NCBI RefSeq assembly: GCF_045062745.1
Contig: NZ_JBJGED010000012.1
Location: forward strand, 1 to 64,000
DNA: 64,000 nt
Direction of reading: 5' to 3'
From: Paenibacillus_AA sp045062745
GTDB lineage: Bacteria > Bacillota > Bacilli > Paenibacillales > NBRC-103111
A program made the translations under genes and the position numbers. Shown here in pieces: positions 50,346 through 59,083 of the stretch. How positions within the stretch are numbered: position 1 is the stretch's first letter; each line of letters starts with the position of its first letter. Under the pieces are notes generated by a model that was not told the origin of the DNA, did no database searches, and saw only the letters and a program-made list of their open reading frames with translations.

Positions 50346-51125
50346 ATGCCATTGCAAGCGCAACCGGTATTGGCGGAGAATGTCGAGGAATTGAAGGTGA
50401 ACGTATATGCCGATCGGAGGCAGCTCGGTTCCGCCGCGGGGGGGGCGGCGGCGGCCACGATCAAGAGGCTGCTCTCCGAACAGGAGACGGTGCGGATCAT
50501 CTTCGCCGCGGCACCGTCGCAGAACGAATTCCTCGAGACGCTGGCCGCCGACGCGGGGATCGATTGGAGCCGGATTACGGTGTTCCATATGGACGAATAC
50601 ATCGGACTGCCGAATGACGCCCCGCAAAAATTCAGCCGTTTCCTGTGCGACAAGCTGTTCGACCGGGTCAAGCCGGGCCGGGTGAACTTGATCGACAGCT
50701 CGACGACGATCGAGGAGGAATGCCGCCGGTACGGAGCGCTCATCCAGGAAGCTCCCATCGACATCGTGTGTCTGGGCATCGGCGAGAACGGCCATATCGC
50801 GTTCAACGATCCGCCTGTCGCCGACTTCAATGACCCGCAGGTGATCAAGGCGGTCGAGCTCGATGACGCTTGCCGGCAGCAGCAAGTGAACGACGGCTGC
50901 TTCCCGACGTTCGATGCTGTCCCTACGCACGCGCTCACGCTCACGATTCCTACGATGATGGCGGGACGCCATCTGTACTGTATGGTGCCGGGGCCGACGA
51001 AGCGGGCGGCGGTGCAGCGCACCCTGAACGGATCTATCTCGACCGAGTGCCCGTCGACCGTCTTGCGCAGACATGCGGATTGTACGCTGTACGTAGACCG
51101 GGATTCTTATGGAGGCGGGCAATGA
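50346..51125 (+). CDS. nagB: Glucosamine-6-phosphate deaminase-like protein
   Basis: 259 residues. The NagB signatures HMDEYIGLPNDAPQKFSRFL (catalytic Asp and the following loop) and IGENGHIAFNDPP are intact. It should convert glucosamine-6-phosphate to fructose-6-phosphate and ammonia, though related enzymes take other amino sugars. GAGGAGG lies before the ATG. It overlaps the following nagA gene. Confidence 0.87.
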   Translation: MPLQAQPVLAENVEELKVNVYADRRQLGSAAGGAAAATIKRLLSEQETVRIIFAAAPSQNEFLETLAADAGIDWSRITVFHMDEYIGLPNDAPQKFSRFLCDKLFDRVKPGRVNLIDSSTTIEEECRRYGALIQEAPIDIVCLGIGENGHIAFNDPPVADFNDPQVIKAVELDDACRQQQVNDGCFPTFDAVPTHALTLTIPTMMAGRHLYCMVPGPTKRAAVQRTLNGSISTECPSTVLRRHADCTLYVDRDSYGGGQ

Positions 51126-52306
51126 GGAGTTCTGAAGGAAACACTGTTGTAGAAGGCTTGCACTACCGCACCGGAGAGCCGATTCGGGTTACGCTAAGCG
51201 GTGGCGTCATAGAGTCGATCGAACCGAGGACCGCATCCGGTATCGCTGCGGGCCCCCGGATCGCGCCGGGGTTAGTGGATCTCCAGATCAACGGCTACCG
51301 GGGACTCGACTTCAACACGATCCCGATCGCGCCCGGTGTCGTAGAGCGCGCGACCCGCGAGCTGTACGCGGAAGGGGTGACGGCGTACTACCCGACGGTG
51401 ATTACCAACAGCGAAGCCGGCATCGCCGAGGGAGTGAGGGCGATCGCGGCCGCGTGCCGGAGCGACGAGCTGTGCCGGCGGACGATCGCGGGCATCCATG
51501 TGGAAGGCCCGTTCATCTCGCCTGAGGACGGCGCGCGCGGCGCGCACGCCCGTGAATACGTTCAAGCGCCGGACTGGGACATGTTCTGTCGCTGGCAAGA
51601 GGCGGCGGACGGTCTTATCCGCATCATCACGATCTCGCCCGAATGGGATTCGAGCCCGGCCTTCATCCGCAATTGTGTAGCGAACGGCGTTACGGTCTCG
51701 ATCGGACATACGCTGGCGAGCCCCGAGCAAATTCGCGCCGCGGTCGAGGCGGGGGCGACCATGTCGACCCACTTCGGCAACGGGGCGCAGCTGATGCTGC
51801 CGCGGCACCCGAACTACTTGTGGGAGCAGCTGGCGCAAGACGCACTCTGGTGCTGTCTGATCGCCGACGGCTTCCATTTGCCCGATCAGGTGCTCAAGGT
51901 GGCGATGAAGGTGAAGGGCGCGCATGCGATGCTCGTCAGCGACGCCGTCTACTTGAGCGGGATGCCCGCGGGCGAGTACAAGACGCATGTCGGCGGCCAC
52001 GTCATACTCACGCCGGAAGGCCGGCTGCACACCGCGGCGAACGAGAAAGTGCTGGCCGGCTCCGCCCAGATGCTCTTGTGGGGCATCGAGCACGTCGTGC
52101 GCCGAGGACTCGCGAGCATGAGCGAAGCGTGGGACATGTCCTCTGCGCGCCCGGCGGCGTTCATGAACTTGCCGGAGCGTGCAGGCTTGGCCGCCGGAGC
52201 GCCGGCCGACCTGGCCCTGTTCGATTGGGATGGCGACCGCGTCCATTTGCAGCAAACTTACAAATCCGGCGAGCTCGTGTTCGACCGGACCAAGGAGAGT
52301 GACTAA
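51122..52306 (+). CDS. nagA: N-acetylglucosamine-6-phosphate deacetylase-like protein
   Basis: 394 residues of the amidohydrolase superfamily. It has LVDLQINGYRGLDFN (the Gln-x-Asn form seen in E. coli NagA), GIHVEGPFISPEDGARGAH, VSIGHTLASPEQIRAAVEAG, STHFGNGA and LVSDAVYLSGMPAG (catalytic Asp). It would remove acetate from GlcNAc-6-phosphate for NagB. The ATG overlaps the nagB stop. Confidence 0.88.
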   Translation: MRSSEGNTVVEGLHYRTGEPIRVTLSGGVIESIEPRTASGIAAGPRIAPGLVDLQINGYRGLDFNTIPIAPGVVERATRELYAEGVTAYYPTVITNSEAGIAEGVRAIAAACRSDELCRRTIAGIHVEGPFISPEDGARGAHAREYVQAPDWDMFCRWQEAADGLIRIITISPEWDSSPAFIRNCVANGVTVSIGHTLASPEQIRAAVEAGATMSTHFGNGAQLMLPRHPNYLWEQLAQDALWCCLIADGFHLPDQVLKVAMKVKGAHAMLVSDAVYLSGMPAGEYKTHVGGHVILTPEGRLHTAANEKVLAGSAQMLLWGIEHVVRRGLASMSEAWDMSSARPAAFMNLPERAGLAAGAPADLALFDWDGDRVHLQQTYKSGELVFDRTKESD

Positions 52307-52307
52307 C

Positions 52308-53171
52308 ATGAAATTCGCGGCATTCAGCGGAGTGTTCATCGAATACAGCATACAGGAAGCGCTTAGAATGACGAAGGAGCTCGGCATGGACGGTCTGGAG
52401 ATTGCCGCCCGCGAGCCGCATCTGTCTCCGACGACCAGCGCGATCCGAATTAAGGAAATTCGCCGGGTGGCGGACGATCTAGGTCTGCAGCTGCCGGTAT
52501 TGGCGGGTTACATGGGCGGCTTCTCCACCGCGAGCGACAAGGAATCCGAGCAAGCGTTCTCCGACTTCCAGCGGCTCCTTGCGGCGGCGGGCGAGCTCGG
52601 CTCGACGATGATCCGGGTCGCCCCGGGAGGACCGAATGCATTCCTCGCTCACGACTATCATTATGCCAAATCCGCATTTTGGATCGACAAATGCGCGACG
52701 GAGGCCAAAAAGCAAGGCGTGAGCATCGTGCTCGAGATCCACAACGTCTCGATCGCCGAGACGGCGGAAAGCAGCCACCGGCTGCTCGATTTGATTCATA
52801 ATGAGAACGTCGGGATGATTCACGATGCGGGCAACATGTACATCACGGATACGGACTATGGCCGGGATTCCGTGATCCAGCTCGGCAAGCGAATGTTCCA
52901 CGTCCATGTGAAGGACGAGTTGCGTGTGGACGCGGTCGGCGCGCCGGGGACGTTCACGAATTTGACCAAGCACGGGGAAGAAAAGTTCCTGCAATCGCGC
53001 CTCGGCGAAGGCGGAGCGGATCATCAGCCGCTGTTCGACGCGCTGGTGGAGACCGGCTACGACGGCTGGGTCACCCTGGAGTGTCATGCGCCGTTCCCGC
53101 CATTCGAGCGGCTGCAGCACGATTTCAGCTTTGTAAAGGCGATGCTCGACAAGGCGATCAGCAAAAGATAA
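52308..53171 (+). CDS. Sugar phosphate isomerase/epimerase (second)
   Basis: 287 residues, TIM-barrel family as at 47133 but not close to it. Segments are MKFAAFSGVFIEYSIQEAL, LEIAAREPHLSPT, VLEIHNVSIAET (Glu), GMIHDAGNMYITD (Asp), MFHVHVKDEL (His) and WVTLECHAPFPP (Glu). It is the last gene of the operon and ends at a terminator. AAGGAGAG precedes the ATG. Substrate unknown. Confidence 0.85.
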   Translation: MKFAAFSGVFIEYSIQEALRMTKELGMDGLEIAAREPHLSPTTSAIRIKEIRRVADDLGLQLPVLAGYMGGFSTASDKESEQAFSDFQRLLAAAGELGSTMIRVAPGGPNAFLAHDYHYAKSAFWIDKCATEAKKQGVSIVLEIHNVSIAETAESSHRLLDLIHNENVGMIHDAGNMYITDTDYGRDSVIQLGKRMFHVHVKDELRVDAVGAPGTFTNLTKHGEEKFLQSRLGEGGADHQPLFDALVETGYDGWVTLECHAPFPPFERLQHDFSFVKAMLDKAISKR

Positions 53172-53192
53172 CAACACAAGATTTGTTTCCGA

Positions 53193-53219
53193 GGCCTCCT
53201 TTTCAGGGAGGCTTTTTTC
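53193..53219 (+). terminator. Rho-independent terminator of the sugar operon
   Basis: GCCTCC (53194-53199) pairs with GGAGGC (53207-53212), followed by six T. Confidence 0.8.
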
Positions 53220-53293
53220 GGTTTATGCCAAATTGTGCTATAGTAGTGGACAGAAGCCTGATCATGAGAAGCGGAAATGAGGAATCCATTTAG

Positions 53294-54745
53294 ATGACCA
53301 CCAGTTTTGAAACATTCGAACTTCGCCCGGAGCTACTGCAGGCCTTGGCCGAGAAGGGGATTACGGCCCCGTCCGACATTCAGGCACAGGCGATCCCCCT
53401 TGTCTCCCAGGGGCGGGATTTGATCGCGCAGTCGCAGACCGGCTCGGGCAAGACGCTCGCCTACCTGCTGCCGATTCTGAATCGGCTGAACCCTGCGCTG
53501 AAGGAGCTCCAGGCTGTCGTGCTCGCCCCGACTCGTGAGCTCGGAATGCAGATCCTTGGAGAGATGGAGCGCTACGGAGAGCCGCTTGGCCTGCGGTCGC
53601 AGGCGCTGATCGGCGGAGCCGCGATTAGCCGGCAGATCGAGAAGCTGCGGCTGCATCCGCATTTGGTCGTCGGGACGCCCGGCCGGATCATGGAGCTGAT
53701 CCAAGCCCGGAAGCTGAAGATGCACGAGGTGCGCACGATCGTCGCCGACGAGGCAGACCAGCTCGTCTCGCTCAGCACGGTTGAGGACGTGAAGCGAATT
53801 CTGAAGAGCGCGCTCCGCGACCGCCAGCTGCTGTTCTTCAGCGCCACGGTGACACCGGAGCTGCAGCGCATCGCCGACCGCTGGATGCGGGAGCCGGCCC
53901 TTGTCGAGATTAGGCCGGAGCAGCGCACGGCGAGCACGATCGAGCATTATGCGGTTGTCTGCGAGGAGCGGGACAAGCTGGACGTGCTGCGTCGGCTGTA
54001 TTACGCGCTGAAGCCAGCCTCGGCGCTCGTGTTCGTGAACGAGATCGAACCGATGGCGGAGGTGGTCGGGAAGCTGGAGTTCGGCGGCATCCCGGCGGCC
54101 GCTCTGTACGGCGACGCGCCGAAGCAGGAGCGTACGAAGGTGCTGGGCCGCTTCCGCGAAGGGAAGCTGAAGCTGCTGGTTGCGACCGACGTAGCGGCTC
54201 GCGGCCTTGATATCGAGAACATCACGCATGTGTTCCATCTGGATCCGGCGCCGGACGCGGACCATTACGTCCACCGCGTAGGCCGGACGGGGCGCATGGG
54301 CAAGCAGGGCGTGACCGTCTCGATCGTCGCCGAGCGGGAAGCGTTCATCCTCCGCAAGTTCGAGGAGCAGCTCGGCATTCGCATCGAGCGCCGCACGCTT
54401 GCGGAGGGCAAGCTGCTCGCGCCGGGGGCCGCACGGCGCGGCGCCGGGACCCGCGCGGGCGGGCGCCCGAGCCCGGGCCCGGACGCCCGCCGCGGCAACA
54501 CAACCGTCGCCGACGTGTCGGCGACGCCGAAGCCTGCGGCGGCGGCAGCGGAGCGCCCGCCGCAAGGGCCGGCGCCGGCCGCGCGCAAGCGGGCCGACGG
54601 CTCCGGCGCCGCGGCCGCTCCGTCGGCGGCCGCGGGCAAGGCGAAGGCGCGCGAACGGGAGCGCGAGCGCGACAAGAAAAACAAAGGCGCGCCGAAGTGG
54701 CTGAAGGCCAAGCAAAGCCAGCGCCCCGACCCGCCGCAAGCTTAG
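53294..54745 (+). CDS. DEAD-box RNA helicase
   Basis: 483 residues. All core motifs are visible: Q motif (TFELRPELLQALAEKGITAP), AQSQTGSGKT (45-54), PTRELG, TPGR, VADEAD near 150, SAT, then VFVNEIEPM, ATDVAARGLDIENI and HRVGRTGRMG. The last about 110 residues are a low-complexity tail rich in Ala, Arg, Pro and Lys that probably binds RNA. It acts in RNA unwinding such as ribosome assembly or cold adaptation; the exact paralogue (CshA, CshB or other) is not determined. Confidence 0.93.
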   Translation: MTTSFETFELRPELLQALAEKGITAPSDIQAQAIPLVSQGRDLIAQSQTGSGKTLAYLLPILNRLNPALKELQAVVLAPTRELGMQILGEMERYGEPLGLRSQALIGGAAISRQIEKLRLHPHLVVGTPGRIMELIQARKLKMHEVRTIVADEADQLVSLSTVEDVKRILKSALRDRQLLFFSATVTPELQRIADRWMREPALVEIRPEQRTASTIEHYAVVCEERDKLDVLRRLYYALKPASALVFVNEIEPMAEVVGKLEFGGIPAAALYGDAPKQERTKVLGRFREGKLKLLVATDVAARGLDIENITHVFHLDPAPDADHYVHRVGRTGRMGKQGVTVSIVAEREAFILRKFEEQLGIRIERRTLAEGKLLAPGAARRGAGTRAGGRPSPGPDARRGNTTVADVSATPKPAAAAAERPPQGPAPAARKRADGSGAAAAPSAAAGKAKARERERERDKKNKGAPKWLKAKQSQRPDPPQA

Positions 54746-54797
54746 CGCTATCGCTTGTGTACATGAGGAGATTCGATCTCGTGGGAGAGATGCGACC

Positions 54798-55340
54798 ATG
54801 TTGAAGAAATGGCTCCTGACGCTCGCGATCCTGGCGGCGATTGCAACGGTGCTCGTAATCGCGCTGCTTTGGACCGTCCGGCCGACGGAAGCGCTCGATT
54901 TGAACTATAAGCCAATATCCGTCTCAGCGAAGATCAAAGAGATGATCGCTTCGCGCAGCCTGGAGCTTCGGCTGACGGAGGAAGAGCTGAACCAAATCCT
55001 GAAGCGGGAGCTCGCGGTTCGCAAACTGTCCTTGCCGAATGTGCAAATTCAGGGCGCGCGCTTCCAGCAGGACGGACAAATGGTCACGGCCCATGTGCAG
55101 GCGGAGCTGTACGGCCTGATCCGCACGCAGGCGGCGCTCTCGTTCCGTCTCAAGTGGGAGCCGCCCAATCTGGTGGCGGAGCATGTGAAGACGACGGCGG
55201 GCCCCTGGACCGTGCCGGTCCGCCGATTTCATTTGGATCCGATCGTAGTGCCGATCGATGATGAGCTGCCGCCGCTCGTAGCGATCAAAGATGTCAAATT
55301 CGAGCCGTCGGCCATCGCTGTGTCGTTCCGACTGAAATAG
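54798..55340 (+). CDS. DUF2140 (YpmS-like) membrane-anchored protein
   Basis: 180 residues. An N-terminal membrane anchor (WLLTLAILAAIATVLVIALL) is followed by an extracytoplasmic domain with LTEEELNQILKRELA, VQAELYGLIRTQAALSFRLK and VAIKDVKFEPSAIAVSFRL. This fits the YpmS/DUF2140 family, which has no established function. It is 52 bp after the helicase gene. Confidence 0.72.
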   Translation: MLKKWLLTLAILAAIATVLVIALLWTVRPTEALDLNYKPISVSAKIKEMIASRSLELRLTEEELNQILKRELAVRKLSLPNVQIQGARFQQDGQMVTAHVQAELYGLIRTQAALSFRLKWEPPNLVAEHVKTTAGPWTVPVRRFHLDPIVVPIDDELPPLVAIKDVKFEPSAIAVSFRLK

Positions 55341-55475
55341 CGGCCGAATCGGAGAAAGTCAATCCATCCCCCGGCTTCCAGTGAGAAGCCTCTTCGTTAG
55401 TGAATGGGGCATCATCGGAAAGGCGCATCCTAATCCTGTTCGGCCAAATGGGATGCATCTTAACCGAAACGGGGG

Positions 55476-56279
55476 ATGAAGAGCTTGACGAACAACGGGA
55501 AGAAGGCGGCGCTCGTATCCGTTCTAGCTGCAGGTATGGTGTTTGGGGCTGTAGGCTGCGGGAAGATGCCGGCTCGCGAGGGCACAGGAACGAACGACAC
55601 GGTCAAGACGCGGATGCTGACGAACAACTACCGTCCGTTCAACTACGGGACGGGGAACCACCGGGATCTGCGTCTCGGGTATGACCGCTACCGCGGGACA
55701 GACCCCGATCTGATCCGGGATGCCGGGGACTTGAAGCTCGGACTGAACCGAGACAACGGCTTTACCGGCTACGACCGCGATGGGGTCAACAATTGGCGCG
55801 ATTACAAGGCGGCGAACCGGGGTCACAACATCACGAGCTTCGAGACCAACGAGCAGTTGGCCAAGGAAATCACTTCCATGGGTCCCGTAGAATGGGCCAG
55901 CGTCATGCACGCGGGCAACTCCGCTTATGTGGCGGTGAAGCTTAAGCATGGGGCCGATCTCGAGGCGACCGGTCACGTGAAGACCCAGATCGCGGACAAG
56001 GTCCATACGGCGAGGCCGGAGGTGCAGAATGTCTACGTGTCCTCCAACCCGGATCTCGTCGGCCGCTTCCAGCAGTACGGGGAGGAGATTCGCCAAGGAA
56101 GGCCTGTATCCGGACTAGTGAATGAATTCAGCACGCTCGTACAAAAAGTATTCCCTACGAATGCTTCCTATGGCACGAACGAGGCTTACAACCAGCCGGG
56201 GCGATACGGCATACACGGCACCGACGGGGTAAGCGGAGACGGCATGCATGGAACCAAGACCGCTCCAGCGACTCCGTAG
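55476..56279 (+). CDS. YhcN/YlaJ-family sporulation lipoprotein
   Basis: 267 residues. The N-terminus is a lipoprotein signal ending in FGAVGC. The middle is Tyr/Asn/Gly/Arg-rich. The conserved YhcN/YlaJ domain covers about 120-230 (LAKEITSMGPVEWASVMHAG, AYVAVKLKHG, VYVSSNPDLVGRFQQYGEEI, VFP). Family members are made in the forespore or deposited in the spore inner membrane. TTG 55485 is an alternative start, better spaced to GGGGG. Confidence 0.88.
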   Translation: MKSLTNNGKKAALVSVLAAGMVFGAVGCGKMPAREGTGTNDTVKTRMLTNNYRPFNYGTGNHRDLRLGYDRYRGTDPDLIRDAGDLKLGLNRDNGFTGYDRDGVNNWRDYKAANRGHNITSFETNEQLAKEITSMGPVEWASVMHAGNSAYVAVKLKHGADLEATGHVKTQIADKVHTARPEVQNVYVSSNPDLVGRFQQYGEEIRQGRPVSGLVNEFSTLVQKVFPTNASYGTNEAYNQPGRYGIHGTDGVSGDGMHGTKTAPATP

Positions 56280-56289
56280 CTAGAACGAA

Positions 56290-56325
56290 TCAGGCTGTCC
56301 TTGCATGCAAGGATGGCCTGTTTCA
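56290..56325 (+). terminator. Rho-independent terminator
   Basis: A 30-base near-palindrome, CAGGC(TG)TCCTTGC / GCAAGGA(TG)GCCTG, followed by TTT. Confidence 0.65.
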
Positions 56326-56439
56326 CCATTCTCACCTAATTTTCCCCCAAGCCGACCTAATCGCACTCTGTACCATTATGCCCCAGGGGATGCTATACTA
56401 TCAGAAGCATGTACTTCTATTCGGGGAGTGTGGACGGTC

Positions 56440-56769
56440 ATGTTCATTCAAGCTTCGCACATCGCATTCGAGACGTTAGAGCCTGGACTCGAGCGGCGCA
56501 TATTGGGATATACCGAGCAAATGATGGTGACGGAGGTCCGGTTCGCCAAAGATGTCGTAGGGGCTTTGCACCATCATCCGCATCGGCAATCGGCTTATGT
56601 AGCGGCAGGTTCGTTCGAAGTGACGATCGCAGGGGAGACGAAGGTGCTCGTTCAGGGAGACGGATACATAGTGGAGCCCGACATCGTGCACGGCGTCAAG
56701 GCGCTAGAGGACGGTTCGGTTTTGATCGATTTTTTCACCCCGATGCGAGAAGATTTTCTCAAGAAATAA
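56440..56769 (+). CDS. Small cupin-domain protein
   Basis: 109 residues, one conserved cupin barrel. The metal-binding histidines are in ALHHHPHRQSAYVAAGSFEV and DIVHGVKALEDG. Such proteins bind a metal and often act in sugar or pectin degradation or as sensors; no reaction can be assigned. ATG 56440 is preferred (GGGGAG upstream); TATACT at 56394-56399 could be the -10. It is followed 20 bp later by a GntR regulator. Confidence 0.8.
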   Translation: MFIQASHIAFETLEPGLERRILGYTEQMMVTEVRFAKDVVGALHHHPHRQSAYVAAGSFEVTIAGETKVLVQGDGYIVEPDIVHGVKALEDGSVLIDFFTPMREDFLKK

Positions 56770-56789
56770 GGACGGATTGGATAGCTACG

Positions 56790-57530
56790 ATGAGCCAGCA
56801 ACTCGACCGGACCACACCGGTACCCCTCTATTATCAATTGTATCAAATTCTGGAAAATGAAATTACGAATGGGAGCCGCAAGCCGGGCGATTACTTCGGC
56901 ACGGAGCTCGAGCTGCAGGAGCAGTACGACGTCAGCCGGGCGACGATTCGGAAAGCGCTTGAGCGGCTCGAAGCGAACGGCTATGTGAACCGGATTACGG
57001 GAAAAGGCATCTTCATCGCCGCCGTCCGGCTCCGCATCGATCTGCCTGAGCTGCTCAGCTTCAGCGAGGAGATGAAGCGGCGGGGGATGCAGCCGGGGAC
57101 GAGATTGCTGGGCGCGGAAGCGGTCGAAGCGCCGGTGGCGGTAGTGCAAGCGCTGCAGCTCGCGGACGGCTGCGAGGTGCTCCAGCTGAGGCGCATTCGG
57201 TTGGGCGACGGGCAGCCGATCGTCTATTCCGACTCCTATGTGCCGCTCGCGATCGGGCTGACGCCGGAGGATGACTTCTCCGGTTCGTTGTATGAGCGGA
57301 TCCACGAGGCGTGCGGCCGGTATGTGGATGAAGCGGCGCACAGCATCGAAGCTGCCGTGGCCGACGCCGAGCTGGCGGAGCATCTGCATGTCGAAGCCGG
57401 ATTCCCGCTGCTGGCGTTCCGACGAACGGGATACGATGCGACTGGAGCGCCGATCGTGTATGAACGGGGCTTTGCCCGCGCGGATCAATATTCGTACGAG
57501 ATCAAGCTAAAGCGGTCGGTCAGAAGCTGA
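56790..57530 (+). CDS. GntR-family regulator with UTRA domain
   Basis: 246 residues. The N-terminal winged helix (PLYYQLYQILENEITNGSRKPG, SRATIRKALERLEANGYVNR) is of HutC subtype, followed by a UTRA ligand-binding domain (LPELLSFSEEMKRRGMQPGT, LQLRRIRLGDGQPIVYSDSY, FRRTGYDATGAPIVYERG). Such regulators sense phosphorylated sugars or amino sugars, for example NagR. It may control the cupin gene or act on the nag-like operon 4 kb upstream; neither is shown. Confidence 0.88.
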   Translation: MSQQLDRTTPVPLYYQLYQILENEITNGSRKPGDYFGTELELQEQYDVSRATIRKALERLEANGYVNRITGKGIFIAAVRLRIDLPELLSFSEEMKRRGMQPGTRLLGAEAVEAPVAVVQALQLADGCEVLQLRRIRLGDGQPIVYSDSYVPLAIGLTPEDDFSGSLYERIHEACGRYVDEAAHSIEAAVADAELAEHLHVEAGFPLLAFRRTGYDATGAPIVYERGFARADQYSYEIKLKRSVRS

Positions 57531-57680
57531 CTGCACAATCCTGTAAGCCTTCGAGCGGAACCGAAATCAGTCTCGGGACCGTTGCCGCGTCCACACCGGA
57601 TGAGCTATACTGGCATATGAAACTTTAGAGCCGCGCTATTGCCAGTGGTACATCTTAGCTTAATGGGGGTTGGACAACGA

Positions 57681-58157
57681 GTGGATATCTCCGTATACGT
57701 CATGGTCATCGCCATCATGGGGCTAGTGCTGTGGAGAAGGACCCGAAGCATGTCTCGTCCGATTGTGGGAAAAGGAATCCGGCTGCTCATACCGATCTTC
57801 TTCATTATCCCGGGTATGCTGGCGCTGGTGCTGAACCCGAACGTGCACGCGTATTTGTGGGAATGGGCCGTTGCGCTCGCCGTCGGAGCGGTGCTGTCGG
57901 TCCCGCTGATCTGGACGACGAACTACGAGATTCGGGAAGACCGGAATATTTATGCGAAGAAAAACGTCGGCTTTTTCGTGGCGCTGGTGGCCGTCATTCT
58001 CATTCGCCTGGTGTTGCGGGACTACTTCACGATGATCGACAATGATACGAAAACGGCCTTATTCGTAGTCGTCGCCGTCGGCTACGTGGTGCCTTGGAGA
58101 GTCGTCTCCTACATGAAATTCCGGGTGCTGCACCGGCAGAGAGAAGAGCTCGCGTGA
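57681..58157 (+). CDS. ccdC: CcdC-family membrane protein
   Basis: 158 residues with about four membrane segments (VYVMVIAIMGLVLW, LLIPIFFIIPGMLALVL, WAVALAVGAVLSVPLIW, VGFFVALVAVILIRLVL). The family motifs RPIVGKGIRLLIP and TTNYEIREDRNIYAKKN are present. CcdC accompanies cytochrome c biogenesis proteins in some Bacillota, but its role is unclear. GTG 57681 follows GGGGGTTGG and fits the family length; TTG 57639 is an alternative. Confidence 0.83.
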   Translation: MDISVYVMVIAIMGLVLWRRTRSMSRPIVGKGIRLLIPIFFIIPGMLALVLNPNVHAYLWEWAVALAVGAVLSVPLIWTTNYEIREDRNIYAKKNVGFFVALVAVILIRLVLRDYFTMIDNDTKTALFVVVAVGYVVPWRVVSYMKFRVLHRQREELA

Positions 58158-58180
58158 CGTTGGTCGCGCGAGCTTTTTTC
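58147..58180 (+). terminator. Rho-independent terminator
   Basis: GCTCGCG pairs with CGCGAGC, followed by TTTTTTC. The stem begins inside the last codons of the CcdC gene. Confidence 0.8.
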
Positions 58181-58786
58181 AACAGGTGTTAAGGGATATC
58201 CCTTGATAATCAAAACGTATGTAAGCCTAAGTGTTAGTGCTTAGGTACCCTTTTCGACACTAATTTAATAAAGAAGCGTTTTACCTGGACCGCTTTGCTG
58301 CAATCCTACAAATAACGCTGCCGCATAACGCTACTCCTCGAAATCAACCCCATCGTGGAAAAATAACGTTACGGCATCACCCTAATGCCCTTAGACCGGC
58401 TCTTTTTGGGCAAAAGCGGAGGAATAACGCTGTCGCATATCGCTATTTTCCCAGATAAGGTCGTATCAGGAAGAATAGCGTTTTCCCATCACTCTATTGG
58501 TTCACACCACCTGGTTTTCACGGACAATTAAGACGGGTACCTTAACTATTTTCACGCCATTTTGGCGGTTTTCGCCGGATAGTAAGGCTATCTTTGATTA
58601 TTAGTAAAGCGCACATTATTATTAACGCAAGGTAGGTTAACAATTCGACTCGAAGCGTTCCAAACAAGCCCTAACCTATTAGGGGACTATGCTTATTTGT
58701 AAACATTGATTAACAACATGGACGGCGCGTACGATCCACATGATATTCAACAGCGGTCGGAACCCCTCTGCCTGCCAGTCCACGCG
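58181..58786. other. Long intergenic stretch with degenerate repeats
   Basis: No gene is seen. It is more AT-rich than its surroundings and contains the repeat array at 58311-58505. The remaining sequence up to the HTH remnant shows nothing recognisable. Confidence 0.6.
58311..58505 (+). repeat. Degenerate intergenic repeats (AATAACGCT type)
   Basis: Units start with AATAACGCTG (58311), AATAACGTTA (58362), AATAACGCTG (58423) and AATAGCGTTT (58474); most continue with CGCAT or CCCAT and CGCTATT-like ends. Spacings are 51, 61 and 51 bp. A fifth weaker unit may start near 58271. Confidence 0.65.
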
Positions 58787-58937
58787 CCTGCGCGTCCAAC
58801 GCTGGATCGCCGAGCGGCTCGGCTTGAGCGGCAAGACGGTCGCCAACTACATCACGAACATCCTGAACAAGCTGCAGCTCGCGGACCGGCAGAAGGCGAT
58901 GCGCCACGCCCGCGATTCGCGGCGGGACACGTCATAG
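58787..58937 (+). pseudogene. Remnant of a LuxR/NarL-type response regulator
   Basis: About 50 codons encode the end of a helix-turn-helix: IAERLGLSGKTVANYITNIL and NKLQLADRQKAM, like the DNA-binding end of NarL-type response regulators. Receiver domain, start and ribosome site are missing; the frame upstream has no related sequence. It stands just before gerE, another LuxR-type HTH, but is not a duplicate of it. Confidence 0.7.
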
Positions 58938-58992
58938 AACGGCCTGCAAGCAGACCAAACCCGCGATTTCGCCCATTTTTCCACGACTCCGC

Positions 58993-59020
58993 ACCAAGAC
59001 GGGGCGCCTTTCATAAACTA
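58993..59020 (+). promoter_or_regulatory. gerE: Sigma-K promoter of gerE
   Basis: AC (58993-58994), 17 bases, then CATAAACTA (59012-59020): an exact match to the sigma-K pattern AC-N16/17-CATANNNTA. The gerE start codon is 63 bp downstream. gerE is a known sigma-K gene. Confidence 0.7.
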
Positions 59021-59083
59021 CACTGACTGTATCCCTTTACCTTGTAACTATAAACAAAGCCCAAGCAAGGAGGGGTGGCACTA

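Noticed and set aside
53333..54799. 488-codon open frame opposite the helicase
   Set aside because: Arg/Leu-rich antisense shadow without a ribosome site.
58787..58937. A functional small LuxR-type regulator
   Set aside because: No start or ribosome site, and the helix-turn-helix is incomplete at its N-terminal side.
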